Below are positions 11,732 to 23,200 of a DNA stretch of 64,000 bases, one piece after another (position 1 is the stretch's first letter; every line of letters begins with the position of its first letter). Below the pieces are notes generated by a model. It was not told the DNA's origin. It searched no databases and saw only the letters and a program-made list of their open reading frames with translations. The stretch is from Sarcophilus harrisii (taxonomy: Eukaryota > Chordata > Mammalia > Dasyuromorphia > Dasyuridae). Location of the stretch: positions 593,979,665 through 594,043,664 of the forward strand of contig NC_045427.1 in NCBI RefSeq assembly GCF_902635505.1. The letters run 5' to 3'. A program made the position numbers and the translations under genes.

Positions 11732-12139
11732 GTAAATTTAAGCATTTTAAGAATGTTAATGATTGTTATTTTCTAGTTTTGCACCTAAAATATTTAAATT
11801 TTTTATATTTTGAACTGGATATATGAACGTTTACATATGAACTTAAAAGTCTCATTATATACATCTTATTTTTTAGAAAGTACAAATTAAATTCAACAAC
11901 AGTTCCAAAAGTTGACCCATTTGTCTTTGTTCAGCTGACGAATTTGTACTAATCAAAATATCATGTAATAAATCAGGAAAATCAAATTAATATTAACAAT
12001 TGGAATTAAGGCTTTTAAGTACATATTTATCCTATATTAAGTTTTCAAATGCTTGCAAGTAGATTAAGATACTAAAAAAAGGAGTAAAGCTCAAAAGTTT
12101 TTTAAGATTTAAAATTGGATAATTTGAGATCAGGGTGTC

Positions 12140-12410
12140 TTAATGAGTGAGATTCTCAGGAGTTCTTAAAGTTTTTTTTCCCCTATTATGGATGGTTGTT
12201 GGCAGTCTATTGAAGCTTGTGCATCCCTTCTAAGGATAATGCTTTTAAATGCATATTTTGTTTTTATTTTTTACCAAAATACGGAGAGTTATCAAAATGG
12301 CGAAAAAAAAAAACCCAAAACAAACAAAAATACCACACAAACCCAAACCCACAAATTAAGAGGTCTTTTGAAGGAAGGGGTTCATGAACCCTGTTCTAAT
12401 CCAGTTCTCT
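12140..12410. mobile_element. hAT-like non-autonomous DNA transposon remnant
   Basis: Matches an old mammalian repeat pattern: CAGGAGTTCTTAAAG, TGGCAGTCTATTGAAGC, GCTTTTAAATGCATATTTTG and GGGGTTCATGAACCC. An A/C-rich insert sits in the middle. Family assignment is from memory. Confidence 0.5.
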
Positions 12411-13139
12411 TTTCACAAGTGAAGATACAGGACTCTTTTCTATCTCCAGGTAAATAATTTTAACAATGTCTTTTGGCTAATTAAGGATAGAATTGAAACA
12501 AAAACCCACTTAGTTTTCCTGTTTAGTCATATTGGCTTCACTACATCCTTACCAGAGTAAGTAATAATCAGTATTAGCAAAGCTGTTTTTCAAAGAATTT
12601 TTGATAAGATTGTGTGGGAAGAATGAAACACCTGAAAAATTATGGTTATTGATCATTAAATGGATTTTAAAATGATTTGAATTATTTTTTCTTTGGGAAA
12701 GATATGAAATCCTTAACATAAGTGCCGGAATTTTTAAGTGATAAGTATCAAATAATGATTTTTGATCCGGCCTATACCAACCTTAATATGACCAGGATTT
12801 TAAAAACTGAATTACAAAGAGGATCAGACTGAAAAGTTTAAGTAATAATTTATTCTCTCATATTCTTCATTTGAATGAACAACTAGGTTTAATTCTTTCT
12901 GTAGTAATTTTTATTTATATTTAACCTGAGTTTAGCTCAAATGAGTCTCAGATGGAGATGATCTGCTTTTAACTCCAGCTCTCCCTGCCAGTAATTAATC
13001 CACCAGGGAGTAAGATATTTCAAATCGGTAAGGAAACTGCACACTACTACTTACAAATCTCCTTTCTCCTTTATTCTACAGCTCTGTACCCCTTGGTACT
13101 GAAAGTTGTCTTTGCTTTGGGAAAAAGCCTGAGTTTGAA

Positions 13140-13530
13140 TAATAATAATCACTCATATTTTTGCGGAACTTTAAGGATTACAAAGGGCTTTATACATTTA
13201 GAATCTCTTTTGAATAGTTCTGGGTCTTCTGTACTTAAGTTTTTCCTGTGTCCACTGCTCCATTCCTTCATGTGACTAAAGTGAGCAAGGGTTCATTAAG
13301 TGTCTACAGTGTGCCAGGCACTAACTTTACTAGGTACTGTTTATGCCAGCAGAAAGAATGAAACAATTCTGAAACACAAGGGCTTCCTATTCAGTAAAGG
13401 ATATTTATTATACTACTCTGTGATATAAATATGTTATACTACACTGAAATGGCTTGTCGGTGTCATCCAGTTAATCATAAAACTGGAACTAGAATTCAAG
13501 TCTCTAGCTCTTTCCAAAACATCACAAGCT
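13140..13530 (-). mobile_element. MIR-type SINE fragments
   Basis: Pieces ACTTTAAGGATTACAAAGGG and GTCTACAGTGTGCCAGGCAC, with a further antisense MIR piece at about 13,450-13,530. Old and broken. Confidence 0.55.
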
Positions 13531-13569
13531 CTAATGACCTTTAAACTCCTTCAGCTGAGTTTCAGATGT

Positions 13570-13570
<1 letters not shown>

Positions 13571-13600
<30 letters not shown>
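13571..13600 (+). repeat. T run
   Basis: Thirty thymines followed by AAATAAATCC; may mark an unrecognised antisense retroelement tail. Confidence 0.85.
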
Positions 13601-13604
<4 letters not shown>

Positions 13605-14059
13605 AAATCCTATCATTGAATTGCCAAGTGGAAGCTTCTCTGGTGGGGGAAAAATGTCTCTGTCATTGATAATGAATCTGCTATTTACACGGACAAGTTT
13701 CATTGAATTTATTCTAAGTGTTTTTCATCCATTTCTCAATTTGTAATGGGGAAGTAGAGAACATGAAGTCATCATTTTAAGTAATTATCAGAACCTTTAT
13801 AACCAAAGGAAAGATCAGTTTCAAATCCCTTGATTTGTGGTGCAATTGTGTTTCACTGCCTTCTAACTGTAAGTGAAGTTGTGCAAACATTGTTAGCCAT
13901 AAATGGTTTTAAATTCTTTGAAAAAAATGTGAAAGCAAACAGTGTCAGTTAATTTTCTTACTGTGCTTCTATTTAGTTACGAAATCCTTTCTATCCTACC
14001 TCCATAATAACCCTTAGTATTTGAAACAGCATTAGACTAGTTAGTGAGTACCTTTGTGA

Positions 14060-14610
14060 AGACCCTAAACATCATTTACAAAGCTGGCTTCTTTGTGCTT
14101 TCTGGGCTGACTTGTTATTCACCTGCCTACAACCTTTCTCTCATTCTGTATTTCTGTATAAAAATACAAAAACTCCTTAACTTGGCACTTAAGTTCTTCC
14201 CTGGTATGTTCTATTTGAATGCATTCTATTCCATTCAAGCTTTTTTTCATGATCCTCTCCCCTCCTCCCTGTTGTCCCCCCCATTCCCCCACCTCATCCT
14301 CCCATGTTTCTACAGTTTTCATTCCCTTCTCATTTGCCTGTTGAAATTTTCTACAATTTTGAAACACATCTATTAAGAAGTCTTTCCTGATCTCATGTGA
14401 TCTTCATCAAGTTGCCTTGGAGCATTTTTATCTTTGTTACCCCTACTGTGGTCTTTGTACATTATATCATGCCTTTTGTTTATATGGTATATTTCCCTAT
14501 TACATTGTAAATCTTTGAAGACAGGAGCTGTTTTTTCATCTTTGATTCCATACTACTTCTTTTGGTGCCTTGCATGGAGTAAGTTCTTAAGAAATCTTGC
14601 TAAATTGTAC
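14060..14610 (+). mobile_element. L2 LINE 3' end
   Basis: Series AAGTCTTTCCTGATCTCATG, then TTACATTGTAAATCTTTGAA, then GACAGGAGCTGTTTT, typical of L2 3' sequence. Confidence 0.65.
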
Positions 14611-15015
14611 TTTGCACTCTTTAACCTGCAAAGATGCATATAGAAATTTAACAGCCTGGGAGGTTTTGAAATTGACTTAAACATTTGAAGATGAAAATTT
14701 GTAAATTCGTAGTAGAAAGAGAAGGTTGATTTTTTTTTTTTTTTCCTCCCTTCTCTAGGTTCTGGGTCTGGAATACAACCTCCTATTTATCATGAATTCT
14801 ATGGAGAAAATCATATTTCAATTTATAATTCATTTTCTAGAATTGTAATTTTAATAAAATTTATTTTACTGGGATAAAAAAGGGATTACTCATAACACAT
14901 TTAGAGCTGGGTTACTTCTCTCTGGATTGATAGCTACTCAAAAGATTTCTTTCAGAGCTTTTGGATCAATTGAAAGAAAGTATTTTCAGCATACATTCTA
15001 GAGTTTGGTAATTGG

Positions 15016-15047
<32 letters not shown>

Positions 15048-15079
15048 GCGTATTGGCCTTTGCTAGAATGAATTAAAAA

Positions 15080-15158
15080 TGCTGTGTGCTAAGCACTGGA
15101 GCTAGAAATACAAAAGCAAAGACTTCCCTTACTCTCAAAGAGTTTACATTCTATTGTA
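15080..15158. repeat. Fragment of an old dispersed repeat
   Basis: GTGCTAAGCACTGGAGCTAG followed by TACAAAAGCAAAGACTTCCC, and then a GAGTTTACATTCTA end. The same family appears at 36,905-37,750. Confidence 0.5.
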
Positions 15159-15269
15159 TCCAAAAATTGTTAGAACTCTTTTTGGAAAAAAAGGTTTAAA
15201 TAACATTCTTTATTTAAAAAAAAAAAAAATCAGTAAAGTATTTTTTCAAGGTTGCCCTCAAGTGGATTT

Positions 15270-15407
15270 ACCTCCCTACCTCGAATTACTGGGATTAAGT
15301 GAATTGTCCAGCCTAGAGTCACACAGCTAGTAAGGGTTAAGTGTCTGAGGGTGGATTAGACCTCAGGGTCACTGCTGCATCTACTGTACCATCGAGCTGT
15401 CCCTCCA
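15270..15407 (-). mobile_element. WSINE1-like CORE-SINE, diverged
   Basis: Antisense SINE text: GGGATTAAGTGAATTGTCC, AGAGTCACACAGCTAGTAAG, GTTAAGTGTCTGAGG. The left end is unclear. Confidence 0.7.
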
Positions 15408-16309
15408 AATGGCTTTTAAACCTTGGGGTAGTCTTCTGAACTGAGTCTGTAATACCAGGGAGTTAATGAGATAAGACTATTTCTAGAACTTTGAATCAAA
15501 CCAAATATCCCCAATTTTTAAATCTTCATAAATAAAAAAATGTATTGGTTCCGATTTTTAAAAAATCCTGTCATTATCTAGTGCTCTTATATGGTTCCAG
15601 CATAAAATGAAGAAAAAATTAATCCTGCTCATCTTCATTATACAATATCTAAACAATGACCAAAAAGAAAACCCAAGTGTAGATTAGGTTGTGAATGTTT
15701 TACCATTTCAGGATTGGATAAAAATCTCAATCTCGTTTAAACTAAGGGTCATGCCAGGAAAATTTTGATATTAATCCAAGTCATCAATCTATATTTCATT
15801 TGGACTTTCCTAATGTTATGTAATTTGCATTGTGATATTTAGATGTGATATTTCTTTTTAAGTCTCAACTTGGTTTAATTTAGAGTGATTTGCTTTTATG
15901 GTACTCATAATCTGCTGTTTTTTAAATTTATATTAGTGCTTCTAACTTTATAACAGAGACCAACTTCGTATAGGGTCTCATAGTGGTCTTGTCTTAATAA
16001 CAAGTTGGCTTCCTACATTTCATAATCATTTTTATAACTCAATTTGTAAGATGACAGTTGGGCTAACCCTTTTAAGCCATCCTAACAGCTTTTTTGGAAT
16101 CATAGAATTTTTACTTAGTAGAATTTTAAAACTTGGAGGGACCTTGAGCATTCTCAGAGCCCAGAGTTGCCAAGTTTTGTTGATTCCATCTTTCCAGTAT
16201 CTTTAAAAAACTTTTTTTTATTATGAACTTACTCATTAGTAGACAACCATTTCAGTATACAAAGACTGACATTTGAAAGAATTCAATTTCTTTGCTCTCT
16301 TCTCTATTC

Positions 16310-16800
16310 ACAATGCTTTATTCCAGTTCAATTATGATCCTTCTATTGTATCTAGGATAAAATAAAAATTCCTTAGCCAGATTAAAAAAAAAAAAAGCAC
16401 TCCACAATTTGTCTCAAATTTACATTTCATTTTTTAAATCTGAATTTTGAAAATTTGAACTTTTTTATTAATACCTTTTTGTATCATTTTGTATTTCTCA
16501 TTCCTCTACTTTTTTTTTTTTCATTTTTTTGTTGAAATAATTGGGGTTAAGTGACTTGCCTAGAGTCACACAGGTAGGAAGTGTTAAGTGAGGCCAGATT
16601 TGAACTCGGGTCCTTCTGACTTCAGGGCTGGTGCGCTGTCCACTGCACCACCTGGCTGCCCCTCATTCTTTTACTTTTAGTATACTTTGTCTTGTTGCTT
16701 TGGGATGTGTTGGATCCTTCCTAGTGGACTTTAAGCTCCTTGAGGACATGAATTGTCAATTTTCATTTTTGTGGCCCTGCTGCTATTATTAGTAGGTAAA
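16310..16800 (+). mobile_element. L2 LINE fragment split by a SINE
   Basis: L2-like sequence (CTATTGTATCTAGGATAAAA on the left, ACTTTAAGCTCCTTGAGGAC on the right) is interrupted at 16,514-16,661 by a WSINE1-like insertion. Confidence 0.6.
16514..16661 (-). mobile_element. WSINE1-like CORE-SINE with target-site duplication
   Basis: Antisense copy running from a T-rich head to CACCTGGCTGCCC. Direct repeats of 17 bp flank it (16497-16513 and 16662-16678; two mismatches), so the insertion boundaries are clear. Confidence 0.85.
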
Positions 16801-17122
16801 TATTTGAAATTCAAACACACATATTTGGTACCACATAAATTCATAAATATATATACCAGAGGGAATATGTGAGATTGTTTGAATTTATGAGAAATTGCTA
16901 TATAGATTAAAGGAAATTATAACTTAAATGGTCACCAAATGTCCACTGACATGAGGTTTAACAAAAATTTATAGTACTTAAGAGGTAGGTAGGAAAATGA
17001 TGGAAAAATCAGTAAATTTTGCATAGTTGAAATGTGTAAAATAGTGTGTTTAAGGAGAAGCATTAATGTTTACCTTAATATTACTATGCTTTTTTTGTTT
17101 GTTTTAAAGAATAGGTTCCACC

Positions 17123-17263
17123 ATGAATATATCACAGGACCAGAGTGGCAGTTCCAGCAATAAAGAGCCCCTGGCCAGGTGCTGTGAAGCCCGTAAGGAA
17201 TTGGAGCATGCCATTGGTGGTGTTCTCAGGGCTGAACAGCACATTAAAGACAACTTGAGAGAA
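17123..17263 (+). CDS. NCOA4: NCOA4 coding exon 1
   Basis: Encodes residues 1-47, ending NLRE before a GTATGA donor. The exon itself begins at 17110 or 17115 (two nearby AGs), leaving 8-13 bases of 5' UTR before the ATG. Confidence 0.96.
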
Positions 17264-20200
17264 GTATGAAGTTTGTGAATGTATCCTTCCTACTCTGGGA
17301 TATCAGTACATTTATTTGAGCATCTTGCTAGAAACTAAGAAGCCCAGGTTATAGTTTCCTATGTGGATTACTTTTAATTCTTCGTGACAAATTTAGTTCC
17401 GGAGGAAACTAGAATCTATCTCCACTGCAGAAATTTCATTTAAGGAACATTTATTTCTGTGTTTCTGTACTGTGGGACATACAAAAGATAAATCAAAGAA
17501 TGTACCTAATGAATTTAAGACTTCTGAAGGAAAGAAGAAAAGTATTGTCTTCAAATATAAAGGATAACACGATTTTATATATAATGACAGTTTTTGTGAC
17601 ATGTTTTTGTAATCACCTATCTTGCCTGTTATGGAAATCTAGGTTATTGAAATATATCTCTCATAGATCTACTGTAGTTAGTGGCAGAATTAGTTACGTT
17701 CTGAGTCTTAAGGATTTTGAAGTGTAACTTGGTTATATAACAATATGTTTAACTATGCTAACATCCCTATAGGCTAATAAATAATATAAAAGTGCTTAGT
17801 TTTTGTCTCTTGGCATTTCAAATTTAGACTTCTTAGAATTACTATTCATATAATTTTTCTTAGGCATTTTGAATTAATCTTGCTTAAAATGTCTTATAAA
17901 TCATCTTCAGATGTTGACATGCAGTAGCATGTTTGATTAAACAGGTATTACTATGAATCATCCTCTTTCTGTGGGTATTGGTAGTAAGATAACAGCTCTA
18001 GACCTTGACTCATTCCATAGATAACTGTAATTGTAACATCTAAAATTACTTAGATATAATAATTATTTGTTACTGTTGCTGAGTTGTTTTTTTTTTTTTT
18101 TTTTTTTAGAACATTGCAAATTTTAATATAAATTTGAACCTTCCAAGGGCAATACTGATAAAGTTTTAGGGGTTAGTCATGACTTTGGAAAATTAAACTT
18201 AATAGACTTTGTTCAGGTATTTAGTTAGATAAAATTCATTTTGAATTAAAATTGTTGCTTTATGAGATCTAATGGAACTCCTGTATATTTCTTAGGTTAA
18301 AGCTCAGATTCACAGCTGCATAAGCCGTCACCTAGAATGTTTGCGCAGCCGTGAGGTGTGGTTGTATGAACAGGTGGATCTCATCTATCAGCTTAAAGAA
18401 GAAACACTTCAGCAGCAAGCTCAGCAGCTCTATTGGGTCAGATGGACTTAAATAATTCTTACTTTTAATCCTAGCCTGTTAGAACTGAGAATGATCATTT
18501 AATCAAATTTTCTTTTTGATGTGAAAATCAAAAGTTATAGAAGTGAATCAGTGAACCCATGCCACACAGTTAGTAGCAGAGCTGGGGTTCAAATTCAAAT
18601 GGTCTTACTCTCAGTCCATTATTCTTTGTACTAGTGTATGCTGCTTTGTGGTTTTCCCTATTGTAAAATATTTGTTTGAATAAAAATTTACATGATACAT
18701 GCATATGTAGCTATAGATTAATAGATTTCAAATGCAGTTTGAAATGTAGATGTGACTTTTTACCTTGGATACATTTTCTCTAGGATTAAAGTCATGATTT
18801 TATTCTTCTTTCAGTTACTGGGACAATTCAATTGTCTTATTCACCAGTTGGAATGTACCCGTAGTAAGGATCTAGCCAATCAAGTTTCTGTGTGCTTGGA
18901 GAGGTAAATAACCTTTGAATGCCTTTAATTATTCTGTTTTTTGTTAAATGTATCTTAGAAAATAGAAGTTTTAGCTGTTTCATTCCTTTTTTTTTTTTTT
19001 TTTTAAACCTCATTTGAGATTTTTCTGCCCAGCACATTTTACATGACTATTGGTAGTATAAAACACTTATGTCTCCTTACCCTTGGTTCTTTTAGTTTTT
19101 CTTTCTTTTTCTTTTTTTGGCTGGAGCAATTGGGGTTAAGTGACTTGTCCAGGATCATACAGGTAGGAAGTGTTAAGTGTCTGAGATCAGATTTGAATGC
19201 AGGTCCTCCTGACTTCAGGGATGGCACTTTATCCATTGTACCACCTAGCTACCCTCTTTTAGTAGGTAGCTTACATTTTTTTTTTTCTTTTAAAGCAGAA
19301 ATGAATGGTGTGTATGTCATGGGAAAGTTTCTCTGTTTTTTAATGATTAAAAAAGAAAAGTTTGTTTCTAGGCTGGGTAGCTTGACCCTCAAACCTGAAG
19401 ATTCCACTGTCCTGCTGTTTGAGGCTGATACAGCTTCTCTGCGTCAGACCATCACTACATTTGGCTCTCTCAAAACCATGGTGAGTATTTTTAATGTTTG
19501 TGATGAGAACATGTGGACTATTTCTGGATTCTTCCCTAATTGTTGTGTTTAATAGCATATAGGTTTTGTTTAAACTACTGTTTGATGGTTTTTAAGAAAA
19601 TGTTAGTGTTGGCCCTCCTTTTTAATTAGATTTATTCTAGTTAATTATATTGCACCCAAATTCCAAATAAATGAAAAGTTTAGGGGTCACCTTAGTTTAT
19701 TGAAAGATCCTTGCTGCTGTTAAAAACATCCATACAACTTAGCCTTTAGTTTTTTTGATCTTAGTATGATACTATCTCTTTCCATTTATGGTCCGAATTA
19801 ATGACATTTTAAGAATAGGGCATAAATTTTGCCACTAATTTGAGTGAAGATTTTATATTTCTACTAGTAGACAACGAGGCTTGTCTTGTTGAAGGCTTTG
19901 TATAGCTTCATTAATTTTGAGAATTTTACCTGCGTTAAGAATCAATTATATAAGATCATTAATGTGGAGAGGGAACCCTAAGAAAACTCTTACACTTACT
20001 TTGTTTTAGAGATGAGCAAATGGGCTAAAGGGTGGGAGGCGACTTGTTCAGCATCAAATACCTTTTTGTAGCAGGACTATAGGACCAAAACTGTATTTCA
20101 TTTCTAGTTGTTCTTGGGTTTGCTTTCTCTACTGTTATGACTGGGAATTTTTTTTTTCTTTCAATTGATAAGTGAATCCAAAACTTCATCAATATATATA

Positions 20201-23200
20201 TATTACAAGGAACAGAACCAAATAAAGCAAAAAACTTCCAAATAATAAAATACCAAGTAAACACAATGAAATGGGTGAGGTGGGACGGGGGGAGGGAAAA
20301 GTGGCACTATATAATTTGAGGGGGTTTCAGAATTTAAAGTTTTGTAGCATAATAAAAAGGATGATTGTTTCCTTTTAAGCAAATTCCCGAGCACTTGATG
20401 ACTTGTGCTGCTTCACCCAATCCTGGGCCACCTGTAGAGAGAAGGGCTTCTTTTCCCAAGCAGGAGCAGGTGAGTGCAGCTGTTCCTGGATTTGAATCAG
20501 CTGTCTAAGCATTAATTTTAGTTTTAAGTCTAATTCAGTTATATGATTTCAGTTTTGCCAGTTTTTATTGTATGTTTCCAGAGTTCAGCTAAGCTTTTTC
20601 AGGATCTCCTCCCTCCCATCCCCCTCAAACAGGACATGCTTCATAATGACTGTTGTACTATTTGACATTTTGTCTGATGGAACTCATTGTTATCCCATTA
20701 TCACCTCAAATTCATCACTGACCCTTCTCAAAGGAAAGACACCCGTTTCTTCTGATTGGCACAGTGGAGAGGAGCCCTGGAAACTCGAGTTCAAATCCAA
20801 TCTCTGGCACTTACTAGCTGTATGATCCTGAGTAGGTCATTTCCCCTATTTTGCCCGTTGCCTTAACTGTAAAATAGAGATAATTCACACTTTATACAAG
20901 GTTGTTGTGATAATCAAAAAAGATTTTTGTAAAGCCCTTAGTCCTGTGTTATAGTTTCTATAACAGGCAATATAGGTGATTACAAAAACATGACGCAAAA
21001 ACTGTCATTATATATAAAAAAACGTGTTATCCTTTATAGTCCCGTGTATGCCTCCTGGTAGGTAGGTGCTGTATAAGTATTTATTTTCTTCCCTTTGGTG
21101 TCACGTGGGTTCATACATTTCTCTCTCCATTATACTTTTTGTTTTTCCTCTTATTTCCACTCAGCCACTGTCTTCCTCATACTCTCTTGACTGTAGTATT
21201 ATGGTAATGTTCTAATTAGTATTCATCTTAAATACTGTTGCCAGAATGATTGCGATCTAGGTTGGGCTATGTTATTCATTTCCATGCTCAGAAATTATCT
21301 GTGACTTCCTATTTTATCAAACTGATTAATTTGGTATTCCAACTGGCTCCAGTATAGAGTTGGAAGATTTTTAACACCTTATATATGAGAACACTGAAAT
21401 TCAGGGAAGTTTGTATCCCCTATCATTTGCTAATAGAAAACTTGGGTCTAGATTCCTAGATCTCTTTACTTATAATCCATTTCCCACTGTGCCAAGCTGT
21501 CTCTGTTGCATAAATTGGTAATGGATTGATGCATATAATTAAGTAATGGTGTCACCTGATTGGCAGAAACCATCATCTCGTCCTTCATTTATTCCACTTC
21601 GTGACTGGCTCCTTGGAAGCAAACCTGCCTCAACTCGTCAGTCTCCTTATGTACCTAGTACCAACCCTCAAGATTGGCTTAACAAAAAGTCAGCTTTGAC
21701 AAGCAGCCAGGTACTTATTTTATGATTAACTGTGGTGATAAAATTAGCATGTGTTCAGAATACAAATTGAAGTATCGATCAAAAGGTATGCTGTATTTTT
21801 GACAGTGGTCAAAATTGGCATTCATCTTAAACACTTTACAAAATGATTGTGAGATCCAGGTTGAGCCATATCATTCATTTCCATGTTCAGAAATTATCTA
21901 TGACTTCCTATTTTATTTCAACTGGCTCCAGTTTTAGAGATTATTTAGAGATAATGGATAAGAGTAAACAGTTTAACATCCTTTTTAAAATGTATAGAAA
22001 ACTAAGAATTGTGCTAATTGTAGCAAGAAATGATAACATTTGTGTTTTTTGGATAGGGTTCCTCCCAAACCTGCAACTTTAATATCAGTAACATCTGGGG
22101 CAACTTCAAGGGCTTGGAAAATTGGCTCCACAAGCAAGATGTTTCTGAGAAAAGAATTCCCTCAAAGCGTAAAAGCTCCTTCTCTACGGCCTCTCTACAG
22201 GGGCCTGACCTAGAGCTCCCTGAGCAAGAAGAAATGGATCTTTCTGATTGGCTGGTTACCTCTCCTGACCCTGAGAATGGTAACTTTGAATCAGATGATA
22301 AGTCAAAGCTTTTTCGACTTTTCAAGGAAGATTATAATGCAAGTGATTGGCTTCTCAAGCCTGGTTCCTGCACCAACTGTCAGGGCAACCAGCCCAAAGG
22401 TGTAGAGATTGAAAATTTGGGAAATCTGAAGTGCCTGAATGAGCACCTGGAAGGGAAGAAGACAGCATTTTCCTCCCTCACACCAAGTGAGAATTGGCTT
22501 GTTCAGCATCATCAGGTTCCTTTTAAAGTTGAGGAGGTGTGCAAAGCTAATGAGCCTTGTACTAGCTTTTCCGAGTGTGTTTGTGAAGACCAATGTGAGA
22601 AGGAGGCCTTGTGTAAGTGGCTCCTGAAAAAGGAAGGAAAGGATAAAAATGGTGTCCCAATGGATCAACTGCCAGTTTTGAAATCTGAGCCAGCAAAGCT
22701 GAAACCCTCCTTGAATATGTGGCTTTGTCCCTCTAGGGATGAGGCAGAGGAACAGGCTAAGACACCAAAGCCAGCTCCTTGTACAATTCCTGAACCCCTC
22801 AAGATCTTGCTGGACAGCTCCTTGTCAGATTGGCTTGTCAAAACAAAACCCAAAGAAATAAGAGTACAGGAAGCAAACAGTCCGGATGACAAAGTTCCCC
22901 AGGAGGGCCTGTCACCAGCCAAACAAATGCGACCTAACCCCATGACCATTTGGCACTGTCCAATTAATGCAGCTGATTGGATATTGCCTTCAAAGAACAC
23001 AGGAAGCTCTAGCCAGCCCCCTGGGGAAGACAAGTGGTTACTTCGAAAGAAGGCCCAGGTGAGCATGGGTTTAACACTGACAGGTTAGTCTTAAAACAAT
23101 ACTTTTAGAAAAGTTATTCCTATACATTAGTGGCATTGAGTAATTCACATTTTCACATCACTTTAAGAGCTGTAAAGCCCTTCAGTCCAGCGGTCAGATT

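Larger units (their letters stand above)
11732..17109 (+). other. NCOA4 5' intron, repeats only
   Basis: AT-rich intronic DNA with a hAT-like remnant, MIR and L2 fragments, WSINE1-like SINEs and T runs at 13571-13600 and 15021-15043. No exon-like sequence apart from the flanking splice sites was recognised. Confidence 0.6.

Noticed and set aside
19043-19552. Open frame of 169 codons across NCOA4 coding exon 4
   Set aside because: Most of it is SINE and intron; only the piece matching exon 4 is coding.
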